The translations under genes were made by a program, and so were the position numbers. A stretch of 64,000 nt of DNA from Nitrobacter sp047149785 (GTDB lineage: Bacteria > Pseudomonadota > Alphaproteobacteria > Rhizobiales > Xanthobacteraceae): assembly GCF_047149785.1 (NCBI RefSeq), contig NZ_BAAGBE010000001.1, positions 3,038,001 through 3,102,000 on the forward strand, read 5' to 3'. Of this stretch, positions 46,021 to 55,079 are shown piece after piece (position 1 is the stretch's first letter; every line of letters begins with the position of its first letter). The notes under the pieces were generated by a model. The model was not told the origin of the DNA. It saw only the letters and a program-made list of their open reading frames with translations, and searched no databases.

Positions 46021-48069
46021 CTAGGCGGACACTCGTTGCTTCACAAGATCGATCAAAGCCTCCGGCGTCGTCACGGGCAGCGAGCAACTCTGGTTGCGGC
46101 AGACGAAGGCCGCCGCGCCTTGCACGGAATTAGCTTTGGCACGCGCGGGATGGTCGGCCGGCAGCGCATCGGCACGTGGCGCATGCAGCACGATGTTCGT
46201 GGCGTGCGGTAGTTTTCGTGCGGTGCCGAGCAGTGCGTCGGCTTGCGCGCCCTCCCCGACCACGACGATCTCCGCGCCGGTGAGACGGAGATCGAGCGCG
46301 TTCATCAACGATAGCTGGCCGAAGCCTGTCGCGGTCGCGTTCGGCAGCAAGGCGGCGAACAGCGCGTCGATGCGCTCGCGCCACTTCGTATCGCCGGTGA
46401 GCGCCGCGAGGCGCACCAGGTTTTGCGCGATCAGTCCGTCATGGTTGGGAATGGAGTCGTCGGCCGTCGCGTGCGGCCGCACGATCAGCCCTTCGGCGTC
46501 GTCGGCGGTGAGATAGTAGCCGCCGTGCTCGACGTCGGCGTAATGTGCGTCCAGCGTCGCCTGCCAGCGCAGCGCCTGCTCGAGGAACGCGTTGTCGCCG
46601 GTTGCTTCGAACAGCGCGAGGGCCGCGCGCCCCATCGCAGCATAGTCGGAAGCGAGCGCCGGAATCAGAAGCCTTCCCGCGCGCCACGAATGACCGAGCC
46701 GCCCGTCGCGGGTCATCGCGGTCCGAACGAAGTCGTACGCGGCGCGCGCGGTTTGCAGCCAGTCCGTGACGTCGAAAGCGCGGGCCGCGTGAACGAGCGC
46801 GGCGATCATCAGGCCGTTCCAGTCGGCCAGCACCTTGTCGTCGAGGCTGGGCCGGACGCGGCTCGCGCGGCGCGCCAGCAGCTTTTCGCGCAATGCCCGC
46901 GTGCGTGGACCATCGCTGTCGTTGAGGCCGAAACTCTTCAGGCGATTGGGAATGTTATGGCCTTCGAAGTTGCCTCTCGCGGTGATGTCGTATCGCGCGG
47001 CAAAATCGGCGGCGTCGGTCGCGCCGAGCACCTCCTCGATCTCTTTTAGCGACCAGACATAAAACTTGCCCTCCTCGCCTTCGGAGTCGGCGTCGAGCGA
47101 GGATGCAAATCCGCCCTCCCCGGTCAGCATTTCCCGGCGCAGCCAATCGACGGTCTCGATCGCGCGTTCGCGATACAGCGGATTGTGGCTGCGCGCGTAA
47201 TCGAGCGCGAGCAGGTCGAGGATCTGCGCATTGTCGTAAAGCATCTTCTCGAAGTGCGGCACCAGCCACTTGTCGTCGACCGAATAGCGGGCATAGCCGC
47301 CGCCGAGATGATCATAGATGCCGCCCTGGCTCATCCGCGTCAGGGTCAGCGCGGTGGCGGCGAAGAAGCGCTCGTTGCCGGTGCGCGCGCCGGCGCGCCA
47401 GAGAAATTCCAGCACCGAACACTGCGGAAATTTCGGCGCGCCATGCAACCCGCCATTCACGGGATCGATTGAATGCGCGATCGAGGCGGCCGCGCTGTCG
47501 AGTTCGGCGGGGCCGAGGTTCGCCGGATTGTCTGACCTTGCGCGCTCGGAGAGCCGTGCGAGCAGCGCGTCGCGGTTGTGCGCGATCCGGTCGGGCTTGT
47601 CGTGAAAAACCTGCGCTACTGATTGCAAAACGTCGGTAAATGCCGGGCGGCCGTAATCCGGCAGCTTTGGAAAGTACGTGCCGCCCCAGAACGGCGATCC
47701 GTCTGATGACAGGAACATCGTCAGCGGCCAGCCGCCCTGTTCGCCGAGATGATGCAGCGCGGCCATATAGATCTGGTCGATGTCCGGCCGCTCCTCGCGA
47801 TCGACCTTGATGCAGACGAACAACTTGTTCATCACGGCGGCGACTTCGTCGTCCTCGAAACTCTCATGCGCCATGACGTGGCACCAGTGACAGGCGGCGT
47901 AGCCGATCGACAGCAGGATCGGGCGGTTGGTCCGCTGCGCTTCGGCCAGCGCATCGGGTCCCCACGGCCACCAGTCGACCGGGTTGTGCTGGTGCTGCAG
48001 CAGGTAAGGACTTGTCTCCGCCGCGAGACGATTCGCGGGACGGCCGGAGCCGGCTGCGGCGTGATTCAT
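46021..48069 (-). CDS. Thioredoxin-domain/YyaL-like protein (DUF255, spermatogenesis-associated 20-like)
   Basis: 682 residues. The N-terminal thioredoxin-like domain has SPYLLQHQHNPVDWWPWGPDALAEA and the redox motif YAACHWCHVMAHESFEDDEVAAVMN. The rest is an alpha/alpha-toroid glycosidase-like domain: GGLHGAPKFPQ...LEFLWRAGARTGNERFFAAT, GGIYDHLGGGYARYSVDDKWLVPHFEKMLYDNAQ, FASSLDADSEGEEGKFYVWS, DKVLADWNGLMIAALVHAARAF. Function is unknown. It is the only minus-strand gene in the rho-to-par block and looks like an insertion into it relative to Caulobacter. Confidence 0.92.
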   Translation of the reverse strand: MNHAAAGSGRPANRLAAETSPYLLQHQHNPVDWWPWGPDALAEAQRTNRPILLSIGYAACHWCHVMAHESFEDDEVAAVMNKLFVCIKVDREERPDIDQIYMAALHHLGEQGGWPLTMFLSSDGSPFWGGTYFPKLPDYGRPAFTDVLQSVAQVFHDKPDRIAHNRDALLARLSERARSDNPANLGPAELDSAAASIAHSIDPVNGGLHGAPKFPQCSVLEFLWRAGARTGNERFFAATALTLTRMSQGGIYDHLGGGYARYSVDDKWLVPHFEKMLYDNAQILDLLALDYARSHNPLYRERAIETVDWLRREMLTGEGGFASSLDADSEGEEGKFYVWSLKEIEEVLGATDAADFAARYDITARGNFEGHNIPNRLKSFGLNDSDGPRTRALREKLLARRASRVRPSLDDKVLADWNGLMIAALVHAARAFDVTDWLQTARAAYDFVRTAMTRDGRLGHSWRAGRLLIPALASDYAAMGRAALALFEATGDNAFLEQALRWQATLDAHYADVEHGGYYLTADDAEGLIVRPHATADDSIPNHDGLIAQNLVRLAALTGDTKWRERIDALFAALLPNATATGFGQLSLMNALDLRLTGAEIVVVGEGAQADALLGTARKLPHATNIVLHAPRADALPADHPARAKANSVQGAAAFVCRNQSCSLPVTTPEALIDLVKQRVSA

Positions 48070-48174
48070 GGCGAGGCGTCCTTCTTTCGAATATGGGATA
48101 ATGGAGTGGCAGCAAGGCTTTGCCGCTGTCGTCCGCGTCTGTTGTGTCGTCGAAGTCGGTTAAGACAATAAGCA

Positions 48175-49551
48175 ATGCACCCGCGAGAGCAAACGATCTT
48201 CGCCCTGTCGTCGGGCCGGCCGCCGTCGGCGATCGCGGTGGTGCGCGTATCGGGTGCGCAAGCGGGACCGGCGCTTGAAGACATTGCAGGAATGATTCCC
48301 GCCGCGCGCGTGGCGAAGCGGGTCATGTTGCGCGATTCGCGCGGTGAAGTGATTGATGACGCTATCGTTTTGTGGTTCCGCGCGCCTGCGAGCGCGACCG
48401 GCGAGGACGTCGCCGAGTTCCACGTTCACGGCGGCCGCGCGGTGCTGCATGCGTTGTTCGCTGCGCTGTCGTCCATCGACAATGTGAGGGCGGCGGAGCC
48501 GGGAGAGTTTACCCGGCGCGCCTTCGAGAACGGCAAGATCGATCTCACCGAGGCCGAAGGTCTTGACGATCTCATCCATGCCGACACCGAGCGGCAGCGC
48601 CGCCAGGCGTTGCGGCAGTTGCGGGGCTTGCTCGGCGATCGCGCGCGCGAATGGCGCAGGCAACTGATCGAGGCGTCAGCCTTGATCGAGGCCGGAATCG
48701 ATTTTGCGGACGAAGGCGACGTGCCGGAAGACCTGCTCAAGCCAGCGATGGCAAAGATCGGGCAGCTCCGCCGCGAGATCGAACAAACCCTTGCGGCATC
48801 GGCGCAAAGCGAGCGGCTGCGCGACGGGTTGACGGTCGCGATTGCGGGGCCGCCGAATGCCGGCAAGTCGACGCTGCTCAATCGCCTGGCGCGCCGGGAC
48901 GCCGCGATCGTCTCGCCATATGCGGGCACCACGCGCGATGTCATCGAGGTGCATCTCGATCTCGATGGTTATCCCGTGATGTTGATCGACACCGCGGGCA
49001 TTCGCGAAACCGAGGACCCGGTCGAGCGGGAAGGCGTGCGGCGGGCGCAGGAGCGGGCGGCGGCTGCGGATCTGGTGTTATGGCTTGCGGATGATGATGG
49101 TGAGGACGCCCGTCCGCCGCGACCGATCGGCGAGGGGGGCGTGCCGCTCTGGGAGGTACGCAACAAGGTCGATCTTTCAAGTCTGGAGGATGATGGGGCG
49201 AAGCCAGGGCAGCTTGAGGCGAAACCGGGGCAGGGGGCGGCGACGCGGTATTTCCGGATTTCAGCGGTGCGTGGCGACGGCATCGATAATCTGGTTGCGG
49301 CGCTGGAATCGTTCGCCGGCGCCTGGTTCGGTTCAGGAGAAACGGCCGGTATCACGCGTTTTCGGCACCGCAACATATTGCGGGAGTCTGCAGCATCGCT
49401 TGCGAAGACGGAGGCTTTGGTCGGCCAGGGCGATGAATTTGTGGCGGAGGAGCTTCGGATTTCGATTCAGTTGATGGGGAGGCTGTTGGGCCGTGTAGAT
49501 ATTGATGACATTCTTGATTCGCTCTTTAAGGACTTCTGCATCGGGAAATAG
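48175..49551 (+). CDS. mnmE: tRNA uridine-5-carboxymethylaminomethyl GTPase MnmE
   Basis: Works with MnmG to make the xm5U34 modification in tRNA. The protein is 458 residues. It has the N-terminal tetrahydrofolate-binding domain (to about 120; HVHGGRAVLHALF, RRAFENGKIDLTEAEGLDDLIHADTERQ), the G domain (GPPNAGKSTLLNRLARRDAAIVSPYAGTTRD, VMLIDTAGIRETEDPVEREGVRR, NKVDL) and the C-terminal catalytic FCIGK motif. A short Gly/Pro-rich stretch after the NKVDL motif (GAKPGQLEAKPGQGAATR) is a small tandem duplication absent in E. coli. Confidence 0.97.
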   Translation: MHPREQTIFALSSGRPPSAIAVVRVSGAQAGPALEDIAGMIPAARVAKRVMLRDSRGEVIDDAIVLWFRAPASATGEDVAEFHVHGGRAVLHALFAALSSIDNVRAAEPGEFTRRAFENGKIDLTEAEGLDDLIHADTERQRRQALRQLRGLLGDRAREWRRQLIEASALIEAGIDFADEGDVPEDLLKPAMAKIGQLRREIEQTLAASAQSERLRDGLTVAIAGPPNAGKSTLLNRLARRDAAIVSPYAGTTRDVIEVHLDLDGYPVMLIDTAGIRETEDPVEREGVRRAQERAAAADLVLWLADDDGEDARPPRPIGEGGVPLWEVRNKVDLSSLEDDGAKPGQLEAKPGQGAATRYFRISAVRGDGIDNLVAALESFAGAWFGSGETAGITRFRHRNILRESAASLAKTEALVGQGDEFVAEELRISIQLMGRLLGRVDIDDILDSLFKDFCIGK

Positions 49552-49613
49552 ATGGATCATTGTTCATTTCTTAATATGACCGGATCCGGTGATCAATCCG
49601 CGCGCTTGCAAAA

Positions 49614-49629
49614 TGTTTCACGTGAAACC
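49614..49629. promoter_or_regulatory. parS site 1 (mnmE-mnmG gap)
   Basis: TGTTTCACGTGAAACC matches the bacterial parS consensus TGTTTCACGTGAAACA at 15 of 16 positions. It is the ParB-binding, segregation-nucleating site. Confidence 0.92.
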
Positions 49630-49714
49630 TCCCTGACCAGTGCGATAAAATCCGGCTATCAGGATCGCGCTCACCTGGGCTAGAAGTCGGGGCTAATAAA
49701 TAATACGAAAACCC

Positions 49715-51589
49715 ATGACACCATCATTCGACGTCATCGTGATCGGAGGTGGCCACGCCGGCTGCGAAGCCGCGACAGCGGCCGCACGAACGGGCGCCCG
49801 GACGGCGCTCGTAACCCATCGCTTCGCCACCATCGGCGCGATGTCCTGCAATCCGGCGATCGGCGGACTTGGCAAGGGCCATCTGGTCCGCGAGATCGAC
49901 GCGCTGGACGGGCAGATGGGGCGCGTCACAGACGCGGCCGGCATCCAGTTTCGGATGCTCAATCGCCGCAAGGGCCCGGCGGTGCGCGGCCCGCGCGCGC
50001 AGGCCGACCGCAAGCTTTATGCCGCCGCGATGCAGGGTGCGATTCGGGAGACCGTAAATCTCCAGGTGATCGAAGGTGAGGCGGACGATCTGCTCGTTGC
50101 AAACGGCAGTATCGCCGGCATTCGCCTGAGCGACGGCCGCGAGTTCGGGGCCGGCGCGGTCGTTGTCACCACTGGCACCTTTCTGCGCGGGCTGATCCAT
50201 CTCGGCGAGAAAACCTGGCCGGCCGGCCGGGTCGGTGAAGCGCCGTCGCTCGGCCTGTCCGCGGCCTTCGAGCGGATCGGCTTTACGCTCGGCCGCCTCA
50301 AGACCGGGACGCCGCCGCGGCTCGACGGCGCCACCATCGACTGGGCGGCGGTGGACATGCAGCCGGGCGACGATCCGCCGGAGCCGTTCTCGGCGATGAC
50401 CGATCGGATCACGGTGCCGCAGATTGAGTGCGGCATCACCCGCACCACGCCGGCCACTCATGAGGTGATCCGGGCCAATGTCCACCGTTCGCCGATCTAT
50501 TCCGGCCAGATCAGGAGTTCGGGGCCGCGTTATTGCCCGTCGATCGAGGACAAGGTGGTCCGCTTCGGCGACCGCGACGGGCACCAGATTTTCCTGGAGC
50601 CGGAGGGCCTCGACGATCCTACGGTCTATCCCAACGGGATTTCGACCTCGCTGCCGGAGGACGTGCAGCTCGCGATTCTGGCGACGATTCCCGGTCTCGA
50701 GCGCGTCCGCATGACGCGGCCGGGCTATGCCATCGAGTACGACCACGTCGATCCGCGCGAGCTGGAGCCGACCTTGCAGACCCGCCGCATGCCGGGGCTT
50801 TTCCTCGCCGGCCAGATCAACGGGACCACGGGGTATGAAGAGGCCGCGGCGCAGGGGCTGGTCGCGGGCCTCAATGCCGCGTTGGTGGCAGGCGGCGGCG
50901 ATCCGGCCGTTTTCGACCGCGCCGACGGCTATCTCGGCGTGATGATCGACGACCTCGTGACCCGCGGGATTACCGAGCCTTATCGGATGTTCACCTCGCG
51001 CGCCGAGTACCGCCTGACGCTGCGCGCCGACAATGCCGACCAGCGGCTGACGGACAAGGGCATTGCCATGGGCTGCGTCGGGGCCGGACGCGCCACGCAC
51101 CACAGGGCCAAGATGGCGGCGTTGGAGGCGGCGAAGGCGCTGGCGAAATCGCTGTCGGTGACGCCGAACGAGGCGGCCCGACACGGGCTGTCGCTCAACC
51201 ATGACGGCCATCGGCGGTCGGCCTTCGAGCTTCTATCTTATGCGGAGATCGGGTGGAATGAGGTGACCGCGATCTGGCCGAAGCTGTTGGCCGTCGATCC
51301 GAAAATCGCCGTGCATCTGGAGATCGACGCCAAATATGACGTCTATCTGAGGCGCCAGACCGCCGATGTCGAAGCATTCCGGCGGGACGAGGGGCTCGTC
51401 CTGGCTGGAATCGACTATTCAGACGTACCCGGCCTCTCCAACGAGGCGCGCAACCGGCTGGAAAAAACCCAACCGCGCACGGTGGGGCAGGCGGGGCGGC
51501 TCGATGGCCTGACGCCAGCCGCGCTCGGCATCCTGGCAGCCTATTTGCGCCGGGAAGCCCGCAAGAGAGCCGCCGCAGCACCGGGTTGA
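49715..51589 (+). CDS. mnmG: tRNA uridine-5-carboxymethylaminomethyl modification enzyme MnmG (GidA)
   Basis: FAD-dependent partner of MnmE. The protein is 624 residues. It opens FDVIVIGGGHAGCEAATAAARTGARTALVTH with the FAD dinucleotide fold, then MSCNPAIGGLGKGHLVREIDALDGQMG, LKTGTPPRLDGATIDWAAVDMQPGDDPPEPFS, and the C-terminal NEARNRLEKTQPRTVGQAGRLDGLTPAALGILAAYL. It lies between parS sites 1 and 2 and is followed by rsmG. Confidence 0.98.
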   Translation: MTPSFDVIVIGGGHAGCEAATAAARTGARTALVTHRFATIGAMSCNPAIGGLGKGHLVREIDALDGQMGRVTDAAGIQFRMLNRRKGPAVRGPRAQADRKLYAAAMQGAIRETVNLQVIEGEADDLLVANGSIAGIRLSDGREFGAGAVVVTTGTFLRGLIHLGEKTWPAGRVGEAPSLGLSAAFERIGFTLGRLKTGTPPRLDGATIDWAAVDMQPGDDPPEPFSAMTDRITVPQIECGITRTTPATHEVIRANVHRSPIYSGQIRSSGPRYCPSIEDKVVRFGDRDGHQIFLEPEGLDDPTVYPNGISTSLPEDVQLAILATIPGLERVRMTRPGYAIEYDHVDPRELEPTLQTRRMPGLFLAGQINGTTGYEEAAAQGLVAGLNAALVAGGGDPAVFDRADGYLGVMIDDLVTRGITEPYRMFTSRAEYRLTLRADNADQRLTDKGIAMGCVGAGRATHHRAKMAALEAAKALAKSLSVTPNEAARHGLSLNHDGHRRSAFELLSYAEIGWNEVTAIWPKLLAVDPKIAVHLEIDAKYDVYLRRQTADVEAFRRDEGLVLAGIDYSDVPGLSNEARNRLEKTQPRTVGQAGRLDGLTPAALGILAAYLRREARKRAAAAPG

Positions 51590-51606
51590 GCGGATCTGGC
51601 CAGCGA

Positions 51607-51622
51607 TGTTTCACGTGAAACA
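51607..51622. promoter_or_regulatory. parS site 2 inside a 28-bp perfect palindrome
   Basis: TGTTTCACGTGAAACA matches the consensus exactly. It is centred in a perfect 28-bp palindrome (51601-51628, outer arms CAGCGA / TCGCTG), 11 nt after the mnmG stop. The extended palindrome also makes a strong hairpin in RNA and may end the mnmG transcript. Confidence 0.96.
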
Positions 51623-51663
51623 TCGCTGCATGATCGCCGCCCCTGCCAACGCAGGGCCGGAGA

Positions 51664-51754
51664 GCGCGTTTTCAGGTGAAGTGGCTACCGGTTCGCGCAA
51701 AGAAAACGCGTCAAATCAAAACATAGACTCCGCTTCTGATTCCATCGGAAGCGG
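51664..51754. repeat. Two palindromic repeats in mnmG-rsmG gap
   Basis: 51664-51718 is a 'GAAAACGC' family copy (GTTTTCAGGTGAAGTGGCTA, CCGGTTCGCGCAAAGAAAAC). 51730-51754 is a 'CCGCTTCTGA' copy (CCGCTTC/GAAGCGG). The remaining gap up to rsmG (to 51980) also has a GTCCCTGC-TTTC-GCAGGGAC hairpin at about 51829-51848; no further gene is seen in this roughly 390-nt region. Confidence 0.8.
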
Positions 51755-51980
51755 GAAAGGCTCTATGGCATGAAGGATCATTTGTCAGAGGAGCTGGGTC
51801 GTGCCGAACGGGGCCGCCGCGCAGTATGGGTCCCTGCTTTCGCAGGGACGAGCGGGGACCTATGGTGCCACGCCGCCCGGAATGCCGCGGTCGGCCATTG
51901 GCCGACCCGAGAGCCAAAAAAGCGCGCGGGCGGTTGTAAACAAATCTGGCCGGGAATCGGACGGTCGCCTATGCTGCCGT

Positions 51981-52670
51981 GTGGCCACGCCAAAATCGTT
52001 ACAGCTCCAATCTGTTTCGGCCGTCGACAAGGCCGCCGCCCTCCGCCTCACCCCTGTTTCACGTGAAACCGAGGCGAGGCTGGACGCCTATGTCGATCTG
52101 CTCGGCCAATGGCAGACCAAAACCAATCTTGTCGCCCCATCGACGCTGCCGCAGCTTTGGACGCGCCACATCGCCGATTCGCTCCAGCTTCTTTCGCTGG
52201 CGCCGCAGGCGAAACTCTGGGCTGATCTCGGCAGCGGGGGTGGTTTTCCCGGTGTCGTGCTGGCCTGCGTTCTCGCGGATGTCCCAGGCGCGCGGGTCGA
52301 CCTCGTCGAGCGCAATACCAAAAAGGCCGCCTTCCTGCGCGAGGCTGCCCGGATTACTGGCGCGCCCGCCGTCATTCACAACGCGGATATTGGGGATTAT
52401 GTGGAAAGGTTGGAGAGCCGGATCGATTGCGTGACCGCGCGGGCGCTGGCGCCTCTACAAATGCTGCTCGGCTTCGCGGAACCTCTGGTCAAACGGGGAG
52501 CCAGGGCATTGTTCCTCAAAGGCCAAGATGTAGAGCTGGAATTGACGGAAGCTACTAAATATTGGAATATTAAGCCTCGCATTCATTCCAGCCGCACCGG
52601 CGGAGGGGGCTGGATCGTCGAGCTCGATCGCATCGAGCGGCGCGACAGTCCTCCGACAAAACAGACATGA
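51981..52670 (+). CDS. rsmG: 16S rRNA (guanine527-N7)-methyltransferase
   Basis: SAM-dependent rRNA methylase (GidB). The protein is about 229 residues from the GTG at 51981. It has RLTPVSRETEARLDAYVDLLGQWQTKTNLVAPSTLPQLWTRHIADSLQL, the SAM motif LWADLGSGGGFPGVVLACVL and VDLVERNTKKAAFLREAARITG. The start is uncertain; a longer frame to 51801 runs over repeat-like sequence. The PVSRET segment is encoded by parS site 3. parA follows 18 nt downstream. Confidence 0.9.
   Translation: MATPKSLQLQSVSAVDKAAALRLTPVSRETEARLDAYVDLLGQWQTKTNLVAPSTLPQLWTRHIADSLQLLSLAPQAKLWADLGSGGGFPGVVLACVLADVPGARVDLVERNTKKAAFLREAARITGAPAVIHNADIGDYVERLESRIDCVTARALAPLQMLLGFAEPLVKRGARALFLKGQDVELELTEATKYWNIKPRIHSSRTGGGGWIVELDRIERRDSPPTKQT
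52055..52070. promoter_or_regulatory. parS site 3 inside rsmG
   Basis: TGTTTCACGTGAAACC, 15 of 16 to consensus, within the rsmG coding region where it encodes PVSRET. Coding parS sites at this place are also known in other bacteria. Confidence 0.9.
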
Positions 52671-52688
52671 AACACATACGGCGCAGCC

Positions 52689-53546
<858 letters not shown>

Positions 53547-53576
53547 GAAGGTATCGGCAAGCGTTGACCATGCCTT

Positions 53577-53662
53577 CGTCATTGCGAGCGCAGCGAAGCA
53601 ATCCAGAACATCACTAAGGCAAGAACTGGATTGCTTCGTCGCTTCGCTTCTCGCAATGACGG
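53577..53662. repeat. Palindromic repeat ('CATTGCGAG' family) between parA and parB
   Basis: Two facing arms: CGTCATTGCGAGCGCAGCGA followed by AGCAATCCAG (53577-53606), and CTGGATTGCTTCGTCGCTTC through TCGCAATGACGG (53626-53662), around a 19-nt centre. The left arm is identical to the 30-bp arms that flank the GIY-YIG gene at 54622. Confidence 0.92.
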
Positions 53663-53727
53663 ACCGAGGCGATCCATGATCGTGGTATTAATCCGGAGTG
53701 TCCTGCGTGAATCCAAGGGAGCTGGCG

Positions 53728-54612
53728 ATGGCCGACGAAGCGCGTTCGCGACTAGGCCGCGGTCTTGCAAGTCTGATCGGAGACGTCGGCGGCGAAGCGG
53801 CCCATGCCGAACGTCCGCGCGCGCAACGCAAGGTGCCGATCGAGTTCCTGAAACCCAATCCGCGCAATCCGCGCCGCGCGTTTTCCGATGTCGAGCTTGG
53901 CGAGCTGGCCGATTCGATTCGCCAGCACGGCGTGATCCAGCCGATCGTGGTGCGCCCGGTGAAGGGCGTTCAAGACCGCTTTGAGATCATCGCCGGCGAG
54001 CGGCGCTGGCGCGCCGCGCAGGCGGCGGGACTGCATGACGTCCCGATCGTTCCCGTCGACGTCAGCGACCACGTCGCGCTCGAGATCGCGATCGTCGAGA
54101 ACGTGCAGCGCGAGGACCTCAACGCGATGGAAGAGGCGAAGGGCTATCACGCGCTCGCCGACGAATTCAAACGCACCCAGGAGGAGATTGCAAAGATCGT
54201 CGGCAAGAGCCGCAGCCACGTCGCCAACATGATGCGGCTGACGAAACTGCCCGAGGACGTGCAGGCGCTGATCGCCTCCGGCGAGTTGTCGGCGGGCCAC
54301 GCGCGCGCGCTGATCGGCGTGCCCGATCCGTCCACCGCGGCGAAGCGCATCGTCGCGGAAGGGCTTAACGTGCGGCAGGCCGAGGCGCTCGCGCATGAGG
54401 CGGGCGTGCCGGAGCGCAAGCTGCCGGAGGCGCGCGCGGACAAGGCGCAGAAGGACGCCGATACGCTGGCGCTGGAAAAGCGCATCAGCGACGCGCTCGG
54501 CCTCGCGGTGACGGTCGATCACAAAAATCCCGGCGGCGTCGTGCAGATCCGCTACCGCGACCTCGACCAGCTCGACGAGATCTTGAAAAGACTGGATCCG
54601 AAGGGGACTTAG
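53728..54612 (+). CDS. parB: Chromosome partitioning protein ParB
   Basis: CTP-dependent DNA clamp that loads at parS and spreads. The protein is 294 residues. N-terminal ParA-interacting RSRLGRGLASLIGDVGG is followed by the CTPase/ParB core QPIVVRPVKGVQDRFEIIAGERRWRAAQAAG, IVENVQREDLNAMEEAKGY, the HTH FKRTQEEIAKIVGKSRSHVANMMRLTKLP, and SGELSAGHARALIG, then the C-terminal dimer domain. ATG at 53728 follows AAGGGAG. Full ParABS set with three parS sites is present. Confidence 0.97.
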   Translation: MADEARSRLGRGLASLIGDVGGEAAHAERPRAQRKVPIEFLKPNPRNPRRAFSDVELGELADSIRQHGVIQPIVVRPVKGVQDRFEIIAGERRWRAAQAAGLHDVPIVPVDVSDHVALEIAIVENVQREDLNAMEEAKGYHALADEFKRTQEEIAKIVGKSRSHVANMMRLTKLPEDVQALIASGELSAGHARALIGVPDPSTAAKRIVAEGLNVRQAEALAHEAGVPERKLPEARADKAQKDADTLALEKRISDALGLAVTVDHKNPGGVVQIRYRDLDQLDEILKRLDPKGT

Positions 54613-54659
54613 CCCCCTGCTCGTCATTGCGAGCGCAGCGAAGCAATCCAGGCTGCAGT

Positions 54660-54947
54660 ATGAAACGGCCGTGCGTTTATATCGTAGCGAGCAAGCGCAA
54701 TGGCGCGCTTTACACCGGCGTCACTACGAATTTGCAGCGTCGCATCTTCGAACATCGAGAAAGTTTGGTTGCGGGCTTTTCAAAGAAATACGGGTGCAAA
54801 ATTCTCGTTTGGTACGAGGCGCATGAGACCATAACCGACGCAATTACACGCGAGAAGCAGATAAAGGCCGGCAGCCGTGTGAAGAAGCTTGCGCTGATCG
54901 AAGGTCTCAACCCCGAATGGATGGATCTTTTTGAATCGCTTTTCTGA
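54660..54947 (+). CDS. Small GIY-YIG nuclease domain protein
   Basis: 95 residues from the ATG at 54660. It is a stand-alone GIY-YIG domain of the UPF0213/YhbQ group: CVYIVASKRNGALYTGVTTNL (the VYIV...YTG signature), the catalytic-type Arg in QRRIFEHRE, and TREKQIKAGSRVKKLALIEGLNPEW with a conserved Glu. No membrane or DNA-reading domain is attached. It is 8 nt from a repeat arm on the left and 31 nt from one on the right. Such small proteins are often found next to repeats in this family of bacteria; a role in moving the repeats is a hypothesis. Confidence 0.85.
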   Translation: MKRPCVYIVASKRNGALYTGVTTNLQRRIFEHRESLVAGFSKKYGCKILVWYEAHETITDAITREKQIKAGSRVKKLALIEGLNPEWMDLFESLF

Positions 54948-54978
54948 ATCAATACAAAATGAGACGATGCCGAAGGGT

Positions 54979-55061
54979 CGTCATTGCGAGGAGTGTATGC
55001 AACGAAGCGATCCAGCTCTTGCTTTCGAATTCTGGATTGCTTCGCTGCGCTCGCAATGACG
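54979..55061. repeat. Full palindromic repeat ('CATTGCGAG' family) after GIY-YIG gene
   Basis: Arms CGTCATTGCGAGG..., ending GCGATCCAG (54979-55015), and CTGGATTGCTTCGCTGCGCT, CGCAATGACG (55032-55061). It is a complete element in itself, located between the nuclease and the holA 3' end. Confidence 0.9.
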
Positions 55062-55079
55062 GAACTAAGGTTGTTATCT

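Larger units (their letters stand above)
54622..55061. mobile_element. GIY-YIG gene flanked by 30-bp perfect inverted repeats (putative minimal mobile unit)
   Basis: 54622-54651 and 55032-55061 are perfect 30-bp reverse complements. The left arm begins CGTCATTGCGAG and ends AGCAATCCAG. Between them lies one short gene (54660-54947) and a further arm (54979-55015). The arms belong to a dispersed repeat family (see 53577), so the 440-bp unit looks like a palindromic repeat carrying a nuclease. No target duplication is evident. Confidence 0.65.

Noticed and set aside
49180..49255. Short tandem in mnmE (GAKPGQLEAKPGQGA) as another inserted mobile repeat
   Set aside because: It does not match any dispersed palindrome in the window; simple local duplication is enough.
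49724..51211. Minus-strand open frame opposite mnmG (495 codons)
   Set aside because: Antisense artefact; no domain recognised and mnmG is certain.
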